A stretch of 9,527 nucleotides of DNA, taken from NCBI GenBank assembly GCA_900556975.1, contig USQZ01000056.1:1-9527 (forward strand), read 5' to 3'. This DNA comes from an uncultured Clostridium sp. (GTDB lineage Bacteria > Bacillota > Clostridia > TANB77 > CAG-508). Below the pieces are notes generated by a model. The model was not told the origin of the DNA. It worked only from the letters and a program-made list of their open reading frames with translations, and made no database searches. The translations under genes were made by a program, and so were the position numbers. Every line of letters starts with the position of its first letter. Within the stretch, counting starts at the first letter, position 1. Below are positions 1 through 6,904 of this stretch, in pieces.

Positions 1-74
1 TTCAATCGAACTCACTTCGTTCGTTTGGTCCCTGCGCGGTGATTCAAAAATTTTAATATGTATTTTTCTTTTTT
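1..74 (+). repeat. Dispersed 74-bp repeat, copy 1 (touches left window edge)
   Basis: This stretch is nearly identical to 6905-6977. There is one substitution (c at 31 against t at 6935) and one T missing from the run at 51-54 in the other copy. The first 47 bases are clearly richer in G+C (23 of 47) than the surrounding DNA. They contain a small inverted repeat, CGAAC (7-11) with GTTCG (19-23) around a 7-base loop. The end is a T-rich run (61-74) that stops just before the stop codon of the minus-strand ABC-F gene, so the element may form that gene's 3' untranslated region. It begins at base 1, so it may extend further left. Its nature is unknown; no coding potential was seen. Confidence 0.85.
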
Positions 75-77
75 GTT

Positions 78-1664
78 TTATTCTCCTATTTCTTCTAGGT
101 AGTCGTCGTATGAACATTCACGGATAACTACTTTATTGTTTGATAAGTCTATGATTTTGTTTGCAACTGTTTGTGTTAATTGGTGGTCGTGTGATGTGAA
201 TATTAGGTTACCTTTAAATTTTGTCATTCCTTCGTTTAGTGCTGTAATACTTTCCATGTCTAGGTGGTTTGTTGGTTCGTCAAATACTAAGAAGTTTGCT
301 CCTGATAGCATTAATTTTGAAAGTACGCATCTAACTTTTTCTCCTCCTGATAGAACATTAACTTTCTTTAATGCTTCTTCTCCAGAGAATAACATTCTTC
401 CTAAGAAACTTCTTACATATGTTTCGTCAGGATCTTTTGAGTATTGACGAAGCCAGTCAACTAAAATTAAGTCATTGTCAAATAAATAGTTGTTGTCTTT
501 TGGAAAGTAATCTTTTGTTATTGTTGTTCCAAAAGTTACTGTTCCTTCGTCTGGTTCTAGTTCTCCTGCAAGGATTTGGAACAATGTTGTTTTTGCAATT
601 TCGTTGTCAGATAGAATTGCAATTTTATCATCTTTTTTTACTGCAAAAGAAACATTGTCTAGAACTTTTTCACCGTTTATTGTTTTAGAAACATTTTTTA
701 CTTCTAAGATTTCTTTTCCTGGTTCACGGTCAGGTTTGAAATCTATGTATGGATATTTTCTGTTTGATGGTTTAATTTCATCTAATTCGATTTTTTCAAG
801 AGATTTTTTTCTTGATGTTGCTTGTTTTGATTTTGAAGCGTTAGCACTAAATCTTGCAATAAATTCTTGTAATTCCTTGATTTTCTCTTCTTTTTTCTTG
901 TTTTGCTCTCTCATTTGTTTCAATGCTAATTGGCTTGATTCATACCAGAAATCGTAGTTTCCTGGATATACTTTAATTTTTCCAAAGTCAACGTCGGCAA
1001 TGTGTGTACAAACTTTGTTTAAGAAATATCTATCGTGAGATACAACTATAACAGTGTTGTCAAAGTTAATTAGGAATTCTTGTAACCAGTCAATTGTTTT
1101 TATATCCAAGTCGTTTGTAGGTTCGTCAAGTAGTAATACATCTGGATTTCCAAATAATGCTTGAGCTAGTAATACTTTTACTTTATCTTTTGCTTCAATT
1201 TCTTTCATTAATTTTTCATGTAAAGATGTTTCGATTCCTAAACCAGTTAAAAGCATTGCTGCATCTGATTCTGCGTTCCATCCATCTAGTTCTGCAAATC
1301 TTTCTTCAAGTTTTGCTGCTTTCATACCATCTTCTTCTGAAAAATCTGGTTTAGAGTATAGGGCATCTTTTTCTTTCATGATATCGTATAATTCATGATT
1401 TCCCATTATGACTGTGTCAAGTACACGAAAATCTTCATAAGCAAAGTGGTCCTGTTTTAAAATTGATAAACGTTCACCTTTATCTAAAACTACTTCACCT
1501 TTGCTAGGTTCTAGTTCGCCTGATAATACTTTAAGAAAAGTTGATTTACCAGCACCATTAGCACCAATGATTCCATAACAATTTCCTTTTGCAAATTTGA
1601 TATTAACGTCTTCAAAAAGTACTCTTTTTCCAAAACGGACTGTAACACCAATTGTGTTTAACAT
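78..1664 (-). CDS. ABC-F family ATPase, YbiT/YkpA type (ribosome-associated translation factor)
   Basis: This 528-residue soluble protein has two ABC nucleotide-binding domains in tandem and no membrane segments, as in ABC-F proteins that act at the ribosomal E site. Domain 1 has Walker A GANGAGKST (34-42), Walker B ending in DE at 180-181, and switch histidine H210. Its signature motif is degenerate (around 156-163), as I recall for this subfamily. The inter-domain linker (about 243-310) is highly charged and helical and carries RFSANASKSKQATSR (271-285), a YbiT-type hallmark. Domain 2 has signature LSGGE (438-442), Walker B D462-E463 and H492. Its Walker A is degenerate, SDNEIAKTT (352-360), keeping only the Lys and following Thr. 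The length matches E. coli YbiT (about 530 residues). The start is supported by AGGAGG (minus strand, 1671-1676) six bases upstream. The family is linked to translation elongation; the linker does not resemble an antibiotic-resistance specialist as far as I can judge. Family assignment is confident; physiological role is not. Confidence 0.96.
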   Translation of the reverse strand: MLNTIGVTVRFGKRVLFEDVNIKFAKGNCYGIIGANGAGKSTFLKVLSGELEPSKGEVVLDKGERLSILKQDHFAYEDFRVLDTVIMGNHELYDIMKEKDALYSKPDFSEEDGMKAAKLEERFAELDGWNAESDAAMLLTGLGIETSLHEKLMKEIEAKDKVKVLLAQALFGNPDVLLLDEPTNDLDIKTIDWLQEFLINFDNTVIVVSHDRYFLNKVCTHIADVDFGKIKVYPGNYDFWYESSQLALKQMREQNKKKEEKIKELQEFIARFSANASKSKQATSRKKSLEKIELDEIKPSNRKYPYIDFKPDREPGKEILEVKNVSKTINGEKVLDNVSFAVKKDDKIAILSDNEIAKTTLFQILAGELEPDEGTVTFGTTITKDYFPKDNNYLFDNDLILVDWLRQYSKDPDETYVRSFLGRMLFSGEEALKKVNVLSGGEKVRCVLSKLMLSGANFLVFDEPTNHLDMESITALNEGMTKFKGNLIFTSHDHQLTQTVANKIIDLSNNKVVIRECSYDDYLEEIGE

Positions 1665-1717
1665 AGTATTCCTCCTATATATAAATAAATTTTTTTATCA
1701 AAAATTACGCAGTAACA

Positions 1718-1746
1718 ATTATATCTCATTTTTATTAAGATTTCAA
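1718..1746 (-). promoter_or_regulatory. Sigma-A promoter of the ABC-F gene
   Basis: Read on the minus strand, TTGAAA (1741-1746) is separated by exactly 17 bases from a perfect TATAAT (1718-1723). Transcription would start near 1711, giving a leader of about 45 nt that includes the AGGAGG at 1671-1676. The leader is too short to hold an obvious attenuator of the kind seen before some resistance ABC-F genes. Confidence 0.85.
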
Positions 1747-1753
1747 ATAAATA

Positions 1754-1782
1754 TTGATATTTTTACCTGTATTTAGTATTAT
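1754..1782 (+). promoter_or_regulatory. Sigma-A promoter of the paralogous two-gene operon
   Basis: TTGATA (1754-1759), a 17-base spacer and TATTAT (1777-1782) give five of six matches to consensus in each box. The start of transcription would fall near 1789, leaving a leader of about 55 nt before the ATG at 1844. It lies back to back with the ABC-F promoter, with only 7 bp between the two -35 boxes. Confidence 0.75.
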
Positions 1783-1802
1783 TTAATAGGAAAAATATTG
1801 TT

Positions 1803-1823
1803 TGACTATAGTTTTTGTAGTCA
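1803..1823 (+). other. Small leader hairpin just upstream of the ribosome binding site
   Basis: TGACTA (1803-1808) can pair with TAGTCA (1818-1823) around a 9-base loop in the predicted 5' leader. It ends 8 bases before AGGAGG (1831-1836). The stem is short and could be chance. If real, it might tune translation or mRNA stability. No T-tract follows, so it is not a terminator. Confidence 0.3.
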
Positions 1824-1843
1824 CAAAACAAGGAGGATAACAA

Positions 1844-3019
1844 ATGAAAAAAGGTAAAAAGACGATGGTTATTGCAATAGTAGCAATTGCTGTTATATTA
1901 GTTGTTGCAATAATTACAGCTGTAGTTACTTCAAACAGAAAGCAACAAAAAGGCCAATCTGCTGAGCAAACTAAGGAAGAATTTACAGCTAGTTTAGATG
2001 GAAAATATGCTGAAAATGATAATGTAAAAATATCAATTGATGATATGTCATATGTGGGAAATCATTTAATTTTAAAATATGATGTAAAATCAAAGGATGG
2101 AGTTACAGGTTTATTTGAAAATGCTAATAACGAGTTGGAGGAATTTGATTTTCATTTAAATAGAAAAATAAAAATTAATTCAGAAACTATTGATGCAAAA
2201 GATGATTTAACAGATCAAATTTCTTATAAAAAGTCTGATACAGAGGTTATAGTTTATGATGTTATTGAACTTGAAAATATTCCAGATAAAATAGATTTAC
2301 AAGTTAAATTTTTTGAAAATGATTACACAGCAGGTAATTCACAAGATGATGATGAAGCAACAGTTGATGAGGGAGAAGATGATGATGAAGAAGAGGATGA
2401 TGACTCAGAATTAGTAGATGATAGCGTAAACGAGAATGAAGTTGAGGAAGAAATTCCTGAGGATACTTCTGAGGAGTATAAAGAGGAAGATGCTACAGAA
2501 GAAGATGTTGAAGAAGTTGAAGCTGAATATAATGGTGAACAATCAGAGGCTGAAAAAGAAGAAGTAAGTAAAGCTAATGCAGAAGATGATGCAGCTGATA
2601 CTGAAGAGATTGGTTCAATTAAAGTTAAAACAACAAGACAAGATTTAGAAAAAGATACAGATACAGTTGAGATAACAGATGGTTATCAAGCACAAAATCT
2701 TACAATTCAAGGTGAAAAATTAATAAAAACATCAACAGGAACATTTTTAATTGTTGAATCTACAGTTGATAATGTTGAATATGCAAAAATTGATTCACAA
2801 GAAAATGGTGATCCATCAATATATAGAATTGATGTTAAAGATGAGAATGGTAATTCATTAAAACAAGGTTCAAATCAATATGTTGAATATGATGATGGTG
2901 AAACAGTACAAATAGATGAGAATTCAAGTAATATTAAAGCTACAATTAAGTCAATAATATTATTAACAAATGGTGATAGTGAAAATATGGAGGTTGAGCC
3001 ATATTATTTAACAAAATAA
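1844..3019 (+). CDS. Membrane-anchored protein with two related domains and a long acidic linker (unrecognised family)
   Basis: This 391-residue protein has a short basic N-terminus, one hydrophobic segment (about 7-29) and then a hydrophilic remainder. It is probably a single-pass protein or uncleaved signal anchor with the bulk outside the membrane. Domain 1 (about 53-165) and domain 2 (about 256-391) are rich in predicted beta strands. They are joined by a linker (166-255) in which 49 of 90 residues are Asp or Glu. No cysteine, lipobox, LPXTG motif or catalytic motif was seen. The next gene encodes a paralog: both share SYKKSDT/AYKKSDT in domain 1 and EEIG, FLIV and DENGNSL/DEKGNTL in domain 2. 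The alternating hydrophobic pattern suggests an Ig-like sandwich of the kind grouped under DUF4352/DUF5067, but that is a guess. The ATG start is supported by AGGAGG at 1831-1836, seven bases upstream, and a promoter at 1754-1782. Function unknown. Confidence 0.9.
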   Translation: MKKGKKTMVIAIVAIAVILVVAIITAVVTSNRKQQKGQSAEQTKEEFTASLDGKYAENDNVKISIDDMSYVGNHLILKYDVKSKDGVTGLFENANNELEEFDFHLNRKIKINSETIDAKDDLTDQISYKKSDTEVIVYDVIELENIPDKIDLQVKFFENDYTAGNSQDDDEATVDEGEDDDEEEDDDSELVDDSVNENEVEEEIPEDTSEEYKEEDATEEDVEEVEAEYNGEQSEAEKEEVSKANAEDDAADTEEIGSIKVKTTRQDLEKDTDTVEITDGYQAQNLTIQGEKLIKTSTGTFLIVESTVDNVEYAKIDSQENGDPSIYRIDVKDENGNSLKQGSNQYVEYDDGETVQIDENSSNIKATIKSIILLTNGDSENMEVEPYYLTK

Positions 3020-3020
3020 T

Positions 3021-3025
3021 GGGAG
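3021..3025 (+). promoter_or_regulatory. Ribosome binding site that decides the start of the second paralog
   Basis: GGGAG lies 8 bases upstream of the ATG at 3034. An earlier in-frame ATG at 3019 overlaps the previous stop codon (TAATG) but has no Shine-Dalgarno at a usable distance, and the ATG at 3028 is only 2 bases from the motif. Start 3034 also gives an N-terminus (MKNKK then a hydrophobic run) matching the upstream paralog. Confidence 0.65.
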
Positions 3026-3033
3026 ATATGTTC

Positions 3034-4359
3034 ATGAAAAATAAAAAGATTATATTTATTGTTTTAGCTGTTCTTATTATAATTGCTATACTTGCGACAG
3101 TGATTGTTAAAAAGAATGCAAATGGTGGGAAGAAAAAAGAAACTGAAAATATTGAATCTTTTGAAACACAAGATATGAGTGTAAATATTGGTAAAGTTGC
3201 TACGGCTGGAAAGTATTTAATTGTTGAATATGATGTAGAGATGAAAGATGTGGAAAATACTTTATTTAGTGATGCTACTGATTATATAGACGGGTTTGAT
3301 TATAAAGTTCAAAGAGAACTTAGAATTGACGGAAATAAGATATTAAGTGTAGATGATGAGAATCAACAAATTGCTTATAAAAAATCTGATACTCAAGCTA
3401 GAATTTATGATGTTGTTGATTTATCAGATGTAACTTTAAATGATAATTATAAGTTAGAAGTTAATTTTTTTGATTTTGGTTCGTCAGAAGCAACGGTAAA
3501 AGATGAAGATACTGATGAAGAAAGTGATGATATCACTGATGGTGATGAGCAAACTATTGTTAGTAATAGTGGCTTAGAGGAGATTGGTACTTTAAAATTA
3601 AACTTGAATAAAGCGGAAACAGATAAAGAGGCAACTTTAGTTGAAAATACAAGTTCATATGATCAAGATAATATTACTATGAGAGTTGAATGTGAAATTC
3701 AAATGGCTTCTGCAAAATTTTTAATTGTAAATACGGAAACACAAGCAACAGAAGAGGATTACACGAGACAAGAATTTGATATTAATGTTCAAGACGAAAA
3801 GGGAAATACTTTAGATGTAAATAAAGCTCAGGATATTGTTTTTAATATGGAAGATGAATCTTCAATGAAATTACAAGTTAAGACAATACTAGCATTTATT
3901 GGGGAAAATAAAGATTTGAAGAATGTAAAACTTCAGGCTTATATATATAATATTGAAAATAATAATGATTCAAAAAATAAAACATGGTATAGCTTAGAGA
4001 ATCAAGTTTATACTGGTTCAAATAGTTATAATGGAAATGTTAAAGTTACTAGAATTGAAATAGATGATGCAACTGTAAGTTTTTATTTTACAAGAACTGG
4101 ATTTGTTCCTGCAGAGGATCAAATAATATTAGCAAGAAATTCAAAAAATCAAACTGAATATATTGTGCCTGATAAACTTGAAAAAATAGCCACGAATCAA
4201 TATGTTGCAACATTTTATGTGCTTTCAATAGCAGATGATGACGAAGAAAAAGATGAATTTGCTACTTCTAGTTTACTTGGAACAAAGAATGCGGAATTTA
4301 CGATTTTTGAAAATAAACCAAGTAAAATTTTGGGTGAAGGATTTACAGTTGAAATTTAA
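3034..4359 (+). CDS. Membrane-anchored paralog of the upstream protein with an extra C-terminal domain
   Basis: Starting at 3034 this is 441 residues. It has a basic MKNKK start, a hydrophobic segment (about 6-25), domain 1 (about 41-148), an acidic linker (150-183, much shorter than in the upstream protein), domain 2 (about 184-320) and a third domain (about 327-441) with no counterpart upstream. Domains 1 and 2 align with the upstream protein: AYKKSDT, YDVVDL against YDVIEL, EEIGTLKL against EEIGSIKV, FLIV, and DEKGNTLD. No cysteine-based lipid anchor, sortase signal or enzymatic motif was found. The gene follows its paralog with 14 bases between stop and chosen start, so the pair is almost certainly co-transcribed and perhaps translationally coupled. 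A strong terminator follows at 4416-4453. A tandem duplication followed by gain or loss of the third domain is the likely history. Function unknown; an envelope-associated binding or structural role is inference only. Confidence 0.9.
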   Translation: MKNKKIIFIVLAVLIIIAILATVIVKKNANGGKKKETENIESFETQDMSVNIGKVATAGKYLIVEYDVEMKDVENTLFSDATDYIDGFDYKVQRELRIDGNKILSVDDENQQIAYKKSDTQARIYDVVDLSDVTLNDNYKLEVNFFDFGSSEATVKDEDTDEESDDITDGDEQTIVSNSGLEEIGTLKLNLNKAETDKEATLVENTSSYDQDNITMRVECEIQMASAKFLIVNTETQATEEDYTRQEFDINVQDEKGNTLDVNKAQDIVFNMEDESSMKLQVKTILAFIGENKDLKNVKLQAYIYNIENNNDSKNKTWYSLENQVYTGSNSYNGNVKVTRIEIDDATVSFYFTRTGFVPAEDQIILARNSKNQTEYIVPDKLEKIATNQYVATFYVLSIADDDEEKDEFATSSLLGTKNAEFTIFENKPSKILGEGFTVEI

Positions 4360-4415
4360 GAATTCATGTGTGAATAATGAAGCATACTTAAAAAAATATA
4401 AAAGCTTGAATAATG

Positions 4416-4453
4416 GAATCAAGTTGTTTGAATGACAATTTGATTCTTTTTTT
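4416..4453 (+). terminator. Rho-independent terminator of the paralog operon
   Basis: GAATCAAGTTGT (4416-4427) pairs with ACAATTTGATTC (4435-4446) over 12 base pairs, one of them G-U, around a 7-base loop. Seven T residues (4447-4453) follow directly. It begins 57 bases after the stop at 4359 and separates this operon from the tex promoter. Confidence 0.93.
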
Positions 4454-4497
4454 CTGTCAATAAATAAATATTTGTTCTGTTCAAAAATTAATTTATT

Positions 4498-4506
4498 TGA
4501 TATAAT
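4498..4506 (+). promoter_or_regulatory. Extended -10 promoter of tex
   Basis: TGATATAAT combines the TG dinucleotide of an extended -10 (4498-4499) with a perfect TATAAT (4501-4506). The -35 region 17 bases upstream (4478-4483, TGTTCA) matches consensus at only three of six positions, which an extended -10 can offset. The leader would be about 25 nt, with AAGGAG (4525-4530) seven bases before the ATG. Confidence 0.8.
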
Positions 4507-4537
4507 GACAAAAGTATTTTGAAAAAGGAGTTAAAAA

Positions 4538-6694
4538 ATGAATATAAATGAAAAAATTGCACAAGAGTTAAATATTAAAACATCACAAGTTGAAAATACT
4601 ATAAAATTAATTGATGATGGAAATACAATTCCATTTATTGCTCGTTATAGAAAAGAAGTGACAGGTAATTTAAGTGATGAAACCCTTAGGGAATTCGATG
4701 AAAGATTAAAATATTTAAGAAATTTAGAGAGTAGAAAAGAAGAGATTATTAGATTAATTGATGAACAAGGAAAATTGACAGATGAATTAAAACAAGCAAT
4801 TGAGAAAGCTGAGATTTTATCTGAATTAGAGGATATTTATAGACCTTATAAGCAGAAAAAGAGAACAAGAGCAACTATTGCTAAAGAGAAGGGATTGGAA
4901 CCTTTGTCTAATATAATTTATTTACAATCTGATAAAAGAGATATTAATGAGATAGCAAAGGAATTTATTGATCCTGAAAAAGGTGTTGAAACAATTGAAG
5001 ATGCTCTTAATGGTGCAAAGGACATAATTGCTGAAACTGTTGCTGATAATGCTGAGTATAGAAAGAAAATGAAGAAATTATGCAATAGGGAAGCTGTTGT
5101 AACTATTAAGGCTGCTAATGAAGATGAAAAATCTCCATATGAAATGTATTACAATTTTAATGAAACATTAAGAACTTTGCCTAGCCATAGAATTTTAGCT
5201 ATTAACAGAGGTGAGAAGGAAAATTATTTGAAAGTTAAAGTTGAAAAACCTGATGATAAAGTAATTGGATTTATTGAAAATGATATTATAAAAGACAAAA
5301 ATAGCCAGTTCGGAAAATTGCTAGAAGAGAGTATTGAAGATGGTTACAAGAGATTAATTGAACCTTCTGTTGATAGAGAAATTAAAAGCGAATTGTTTGA
5401 AAAAGCTGAGGAGAAGGCAATAAAAGTTTTTGGAAAAAATGCAAAACAATTGTTGCTTCAAGCTCCTATAAAAAATATTACAGTTTTAGGGTTTGATCCT
5501 GCTTATAGAACTGGTTGTAAGCTTGCGGTTATTGATAAAAATGGAAAGCTGTTAGATACGGCAACTGTATATCCAACAGAGCCTCAAAATGATGTTGCTG
5601 GTGCAACTAAAGTTATTAATGATTTTATTGAAAAATATGATATCAATATGATTGCAATTGGTAATGGAACTGCTTCAAGAGAGTCTGAGATGTTTGTTTC
5701 AGATTTAATTTCAAAAAATAAAAAAGAAATTTATTATGCAATTGTTAGTGAAGCTGGAGCTTCTGTTTATTCTGCTTCAAAGCTTGCAACAGAGGAGTAT
5801 CCAGATATAAATGTTTCTTTAAGAGGTGCTATTTCAATTGCTAGAAGACTTCAAGATCCTTTGGCTGAGCTTGTTAAGATTGAACCCAAAGCAATTGGTG
5901 TTGGGCAATATCAACATGATGTTAATCAAAAGAAATTAACTGAGAGTTTGACGGGTGTTGTTGAAGATGCTGTAAATAGTGTTGGTGTTGATGTTAATAC
6001 TGCGACTCCTTCATTGTTGTCTTATGTGTCTGGAATTAACAAGCAAGTGGCTAAGAACATTGTTGAGTATAGAGATACAAATGGAAGTTTAAAACAAAGA
6101 AAAGAATTATTAAAGGTACCTAAGCTTGGAAAGGCTGCATTTGAACAATGTGCAGGATTCATTAGAATATATGATGGAAAAAATCCTTTAGAAATTACAG
6201 GTGTTCATCCTGAAAGTTATGATAAAGCGGAAGAGTTATTAACAAAGATGGGATATTCTGTGGATGATTTAGTAAAAAGCGAAAATTTGGCGGAATTAAG
6301 GGAAAAATTAAAAAAAGTTAATGTAAAAGAAATGGCAAAAGAATTGGATATTGGTGAGTTGACTTTACAAGATATTATTAACGAATTATCAAAGCCTGGT
6401 AGAGATCCAAGAGAAGATATGCCAAAGCAAATTTTGAGAAGCGATGTTTTGAAGTTTGAAGATTTGAAGGAGAACATGGTTTTGAAGGGTACTGTTAGAA
6501 ATGTTACTGATTTTGGTGCTTTCGTTGATATTGGGGTTAAGCATGATGGTTTAGTTCATATTTCTCAATTGTCTAATAATTTTGTTAAGAATCCTTCTGA
6601 TGTTGTTGCTGTTGGTGATATTGTTGATGTTAAGGTTATTGGTATTGATCCTGAGAAACAGAAGGTTAGTTTGTCAATGAAGGAAGTTAAATAA
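4538..6694 (+). CDS. tex: Tex-family RNA-binding transcription accessory protein
   Basis: At 718 residues this is full length for Tex (Bacillus YdcI type). In order it shows a helical N-terminal Tex domain (about 1-190, with IPFIARYRKE near the start and EDIYRPYKQKKRTRA near 100), then a YqgF/RNase H-like domain beginning around 316. That domain carries VLGFDPAYRTGCKLAVID, with D320 at the position corresponding to an RNase H acidic residue. Helix-hairpin-helix segments follow (about 487-560, NTATPSLLSYVSGI and VPKLGKAAFEQCAGFIRI), and a C-terminal S1 domain (about 645-716) carries GTVRNVTDFGAFVDIGVKHD and GLVHISQLS. Tex binds nucleic acid through the S1 and HhH parts and associates with transcription; nuclease activity is generally not found for this family. 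The gene appears monocistronic, with its own promoter and the operon terminator upstream. The nearest convincing terminator downstream is the hairpin at 6831-6891. No frameshift or missing domain was seen. Confidence 0.97.
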   Translation: MNINEKIAQELNIKTSQVENTIKLIDDGNTIPFIARYRKEVTGNLSDETLREFDERLKYLRNLESRKEEIIRLIDEQGKLTDELKQAIEKAEILSELEDIYRPYKQKKRTRATIAKEKGLEPLSNIIYLQSDKRDINEIAKEFIDPEKGVETIEDALNGAKDIIAETVADNAEYRKKMKKLCNREAVVTIKAANEDEKSPYEMYYNFNETLRTLPSHRILAINRGEKENYLKVKVEKPDDKVIGFIENDIIKDKNSQFGKLLEESIEDGYKRLIEPSVDREIKSELFEKAEEKAIKVFGKNAKQLLLQAPIKNITVLGFDPAYRTGCKLAVIDKNGKLLDTATVYPTEPQNDVAGATKVINDFIEKYDINMIAIGNGTASRESEMFVSDLISKNKKEIYYAIVSEAGASVYSASKLATEEYPDINVSLRGAISIARRLQDPLAELVKIEPKAIGVGQYQHDVNQKKLTESLTGVVEDAVNSVGVDVNTATPSLLSYVSGINKQVAKNIVEYRDTNGSLKQRKELLKVPKLGKAAFEQCAGFIRIYDGKNPLEITGVHPESYDKAEELLTKMGYSVDDLVKSENLAELREKLKKVNVKEMAKELDIGELTLQDIINELSKPGRDPREDMPKQILRSDVLKFEDLKENMVLKGTVRNVTDFGAFVDIGVKHDGLVHISQLSNNFVKNPSDVVAVGDIVDVKVIGIDPEKQKVSLSMKEVK

Positions 6695-6724
6695 TTTACA
6701 ATTTTAATAATTACTGTTGTTATG

Positions 6725-6755
6725 GGTTGTCATGGGGACGTTCTTTTTGACAATC
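6725..6755 (+). repeat. REP-like stem-loop with a GGGGACGTTC motif
   Basis: GGTTGTCA (6725-6732) pairs with TGACAATC (6748-6755) over 8 base pairs including one G-U, around a 15-base interior containing GGGGACGTTC. From memory, GGGGACGGTTCTTTTTGTCA-like sequences are frequent interspersed stem-loops in Clostridia and related genomes, often linked to REP-associated Y1 transposases. No transposase is present here. It follows the tex stop by 30 bases but has no clean T-tract, so it is not a good terminator. Only one copy is in the window. Confidence 0.55.
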
Positions 6756-6817
6756 TAAAAATATAATGATTTAGTATAAAGAAAAGTACATATATAATTT
6801 TTTCACACCTTGCTGTC

Positions 6818-6904
6818 GCATTCCTCGAAATTTAAAAATAAAAATGTCAATTTGGATGTTATCACATCAGATTGACATTTTTATTTTTAAATCGGGTAGA
6901 ATGC
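6818..6904. repeat. 87-bp imperfect palindrome abutting the dispersed repeat
   Basis: GCATTC at the left end (6818-6823) is mirrored by GAATGC at the right end (6899-6904). After a poorly matched interval the arms form a long perfect stem (6831-6851 with 6871-6891). The right end lies exactly against the first base of repeat copy 2 at 6905. The nested inverted ends and precise junction resemble a small non-autonomous mobile element or a composite interspersed repeat. No target-site duplication was identified. Confidence 0.6.
6831..6891. terminator. Strong hairpin, likely bidirectional terminator downstream of tex
   Basis: Twenty-one perfect base pairs (6831-6851 with 6871-6891) are followed inward by seven more (6852-6854 with 6868-6870, and 6856-6859 with 6864-6867). 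There is one G-T pair, one bulged G at 6855 and a TATC loop (6860-6863). The outer part of the stem is A-rich on the left and T-rich on the right (ATTTTTATTTTTAAA), so each strand shows a stem followed by a U-rich tract. It is the only good terminator between tex (stop at 6694) and the surface-protein gene, although about 150 bases after the stop. Confidence 0.7.

Noticed and set aside
136..957. Plus-strand open frames opposite the ABC-F gene
   Set aside because: They are antisense to a well-supported gene, lack ribosome binding sites and encode low-complexity Leu/Ser/Phe-rich sequence typical of shadow frames.
2345..2420. GAT/GAA-rich tract as a DNA microsatellite or CRISPR-like array
   Set aside because: It is in frame and simply encodes the Asp/Glu linker; there are no regular repeat-spacer units.
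3019..3036. ATG at 3019 overlapping the upstream stop (TAATG) as the start of the second paralog
   Set aside because: It has no Shine-Dalgarno at a workable distance, whereas GGGAG at 3021-3025 is 8 bases before ATG 3034, and the shorter N-terminus matches the paralog. Reinitiation at 3019 cannot be fully excluded.
4235..4435. Short plus-strand frame overlapping the end of the second paralog
   Set aside because: It lies in another frame of a clear gene, runs into the terminator hairpin and has no ribosome binding site.
6217..6477. Minus-strand frame inside tex
   Set aside because: It is antisense to the conserved C-terminal part of Tex and shows no ribosome binding site or recognisable domain.
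6747..6780. Perfect TTGACA at 6747-6752 as a -35 box for a small RNA
   Set aside because: It forms part of the REP-like stem. The TATAAT at 6762 is only 9 bases away and the TATAAA at 6775 is 22 bases away, neither a usable spacing.
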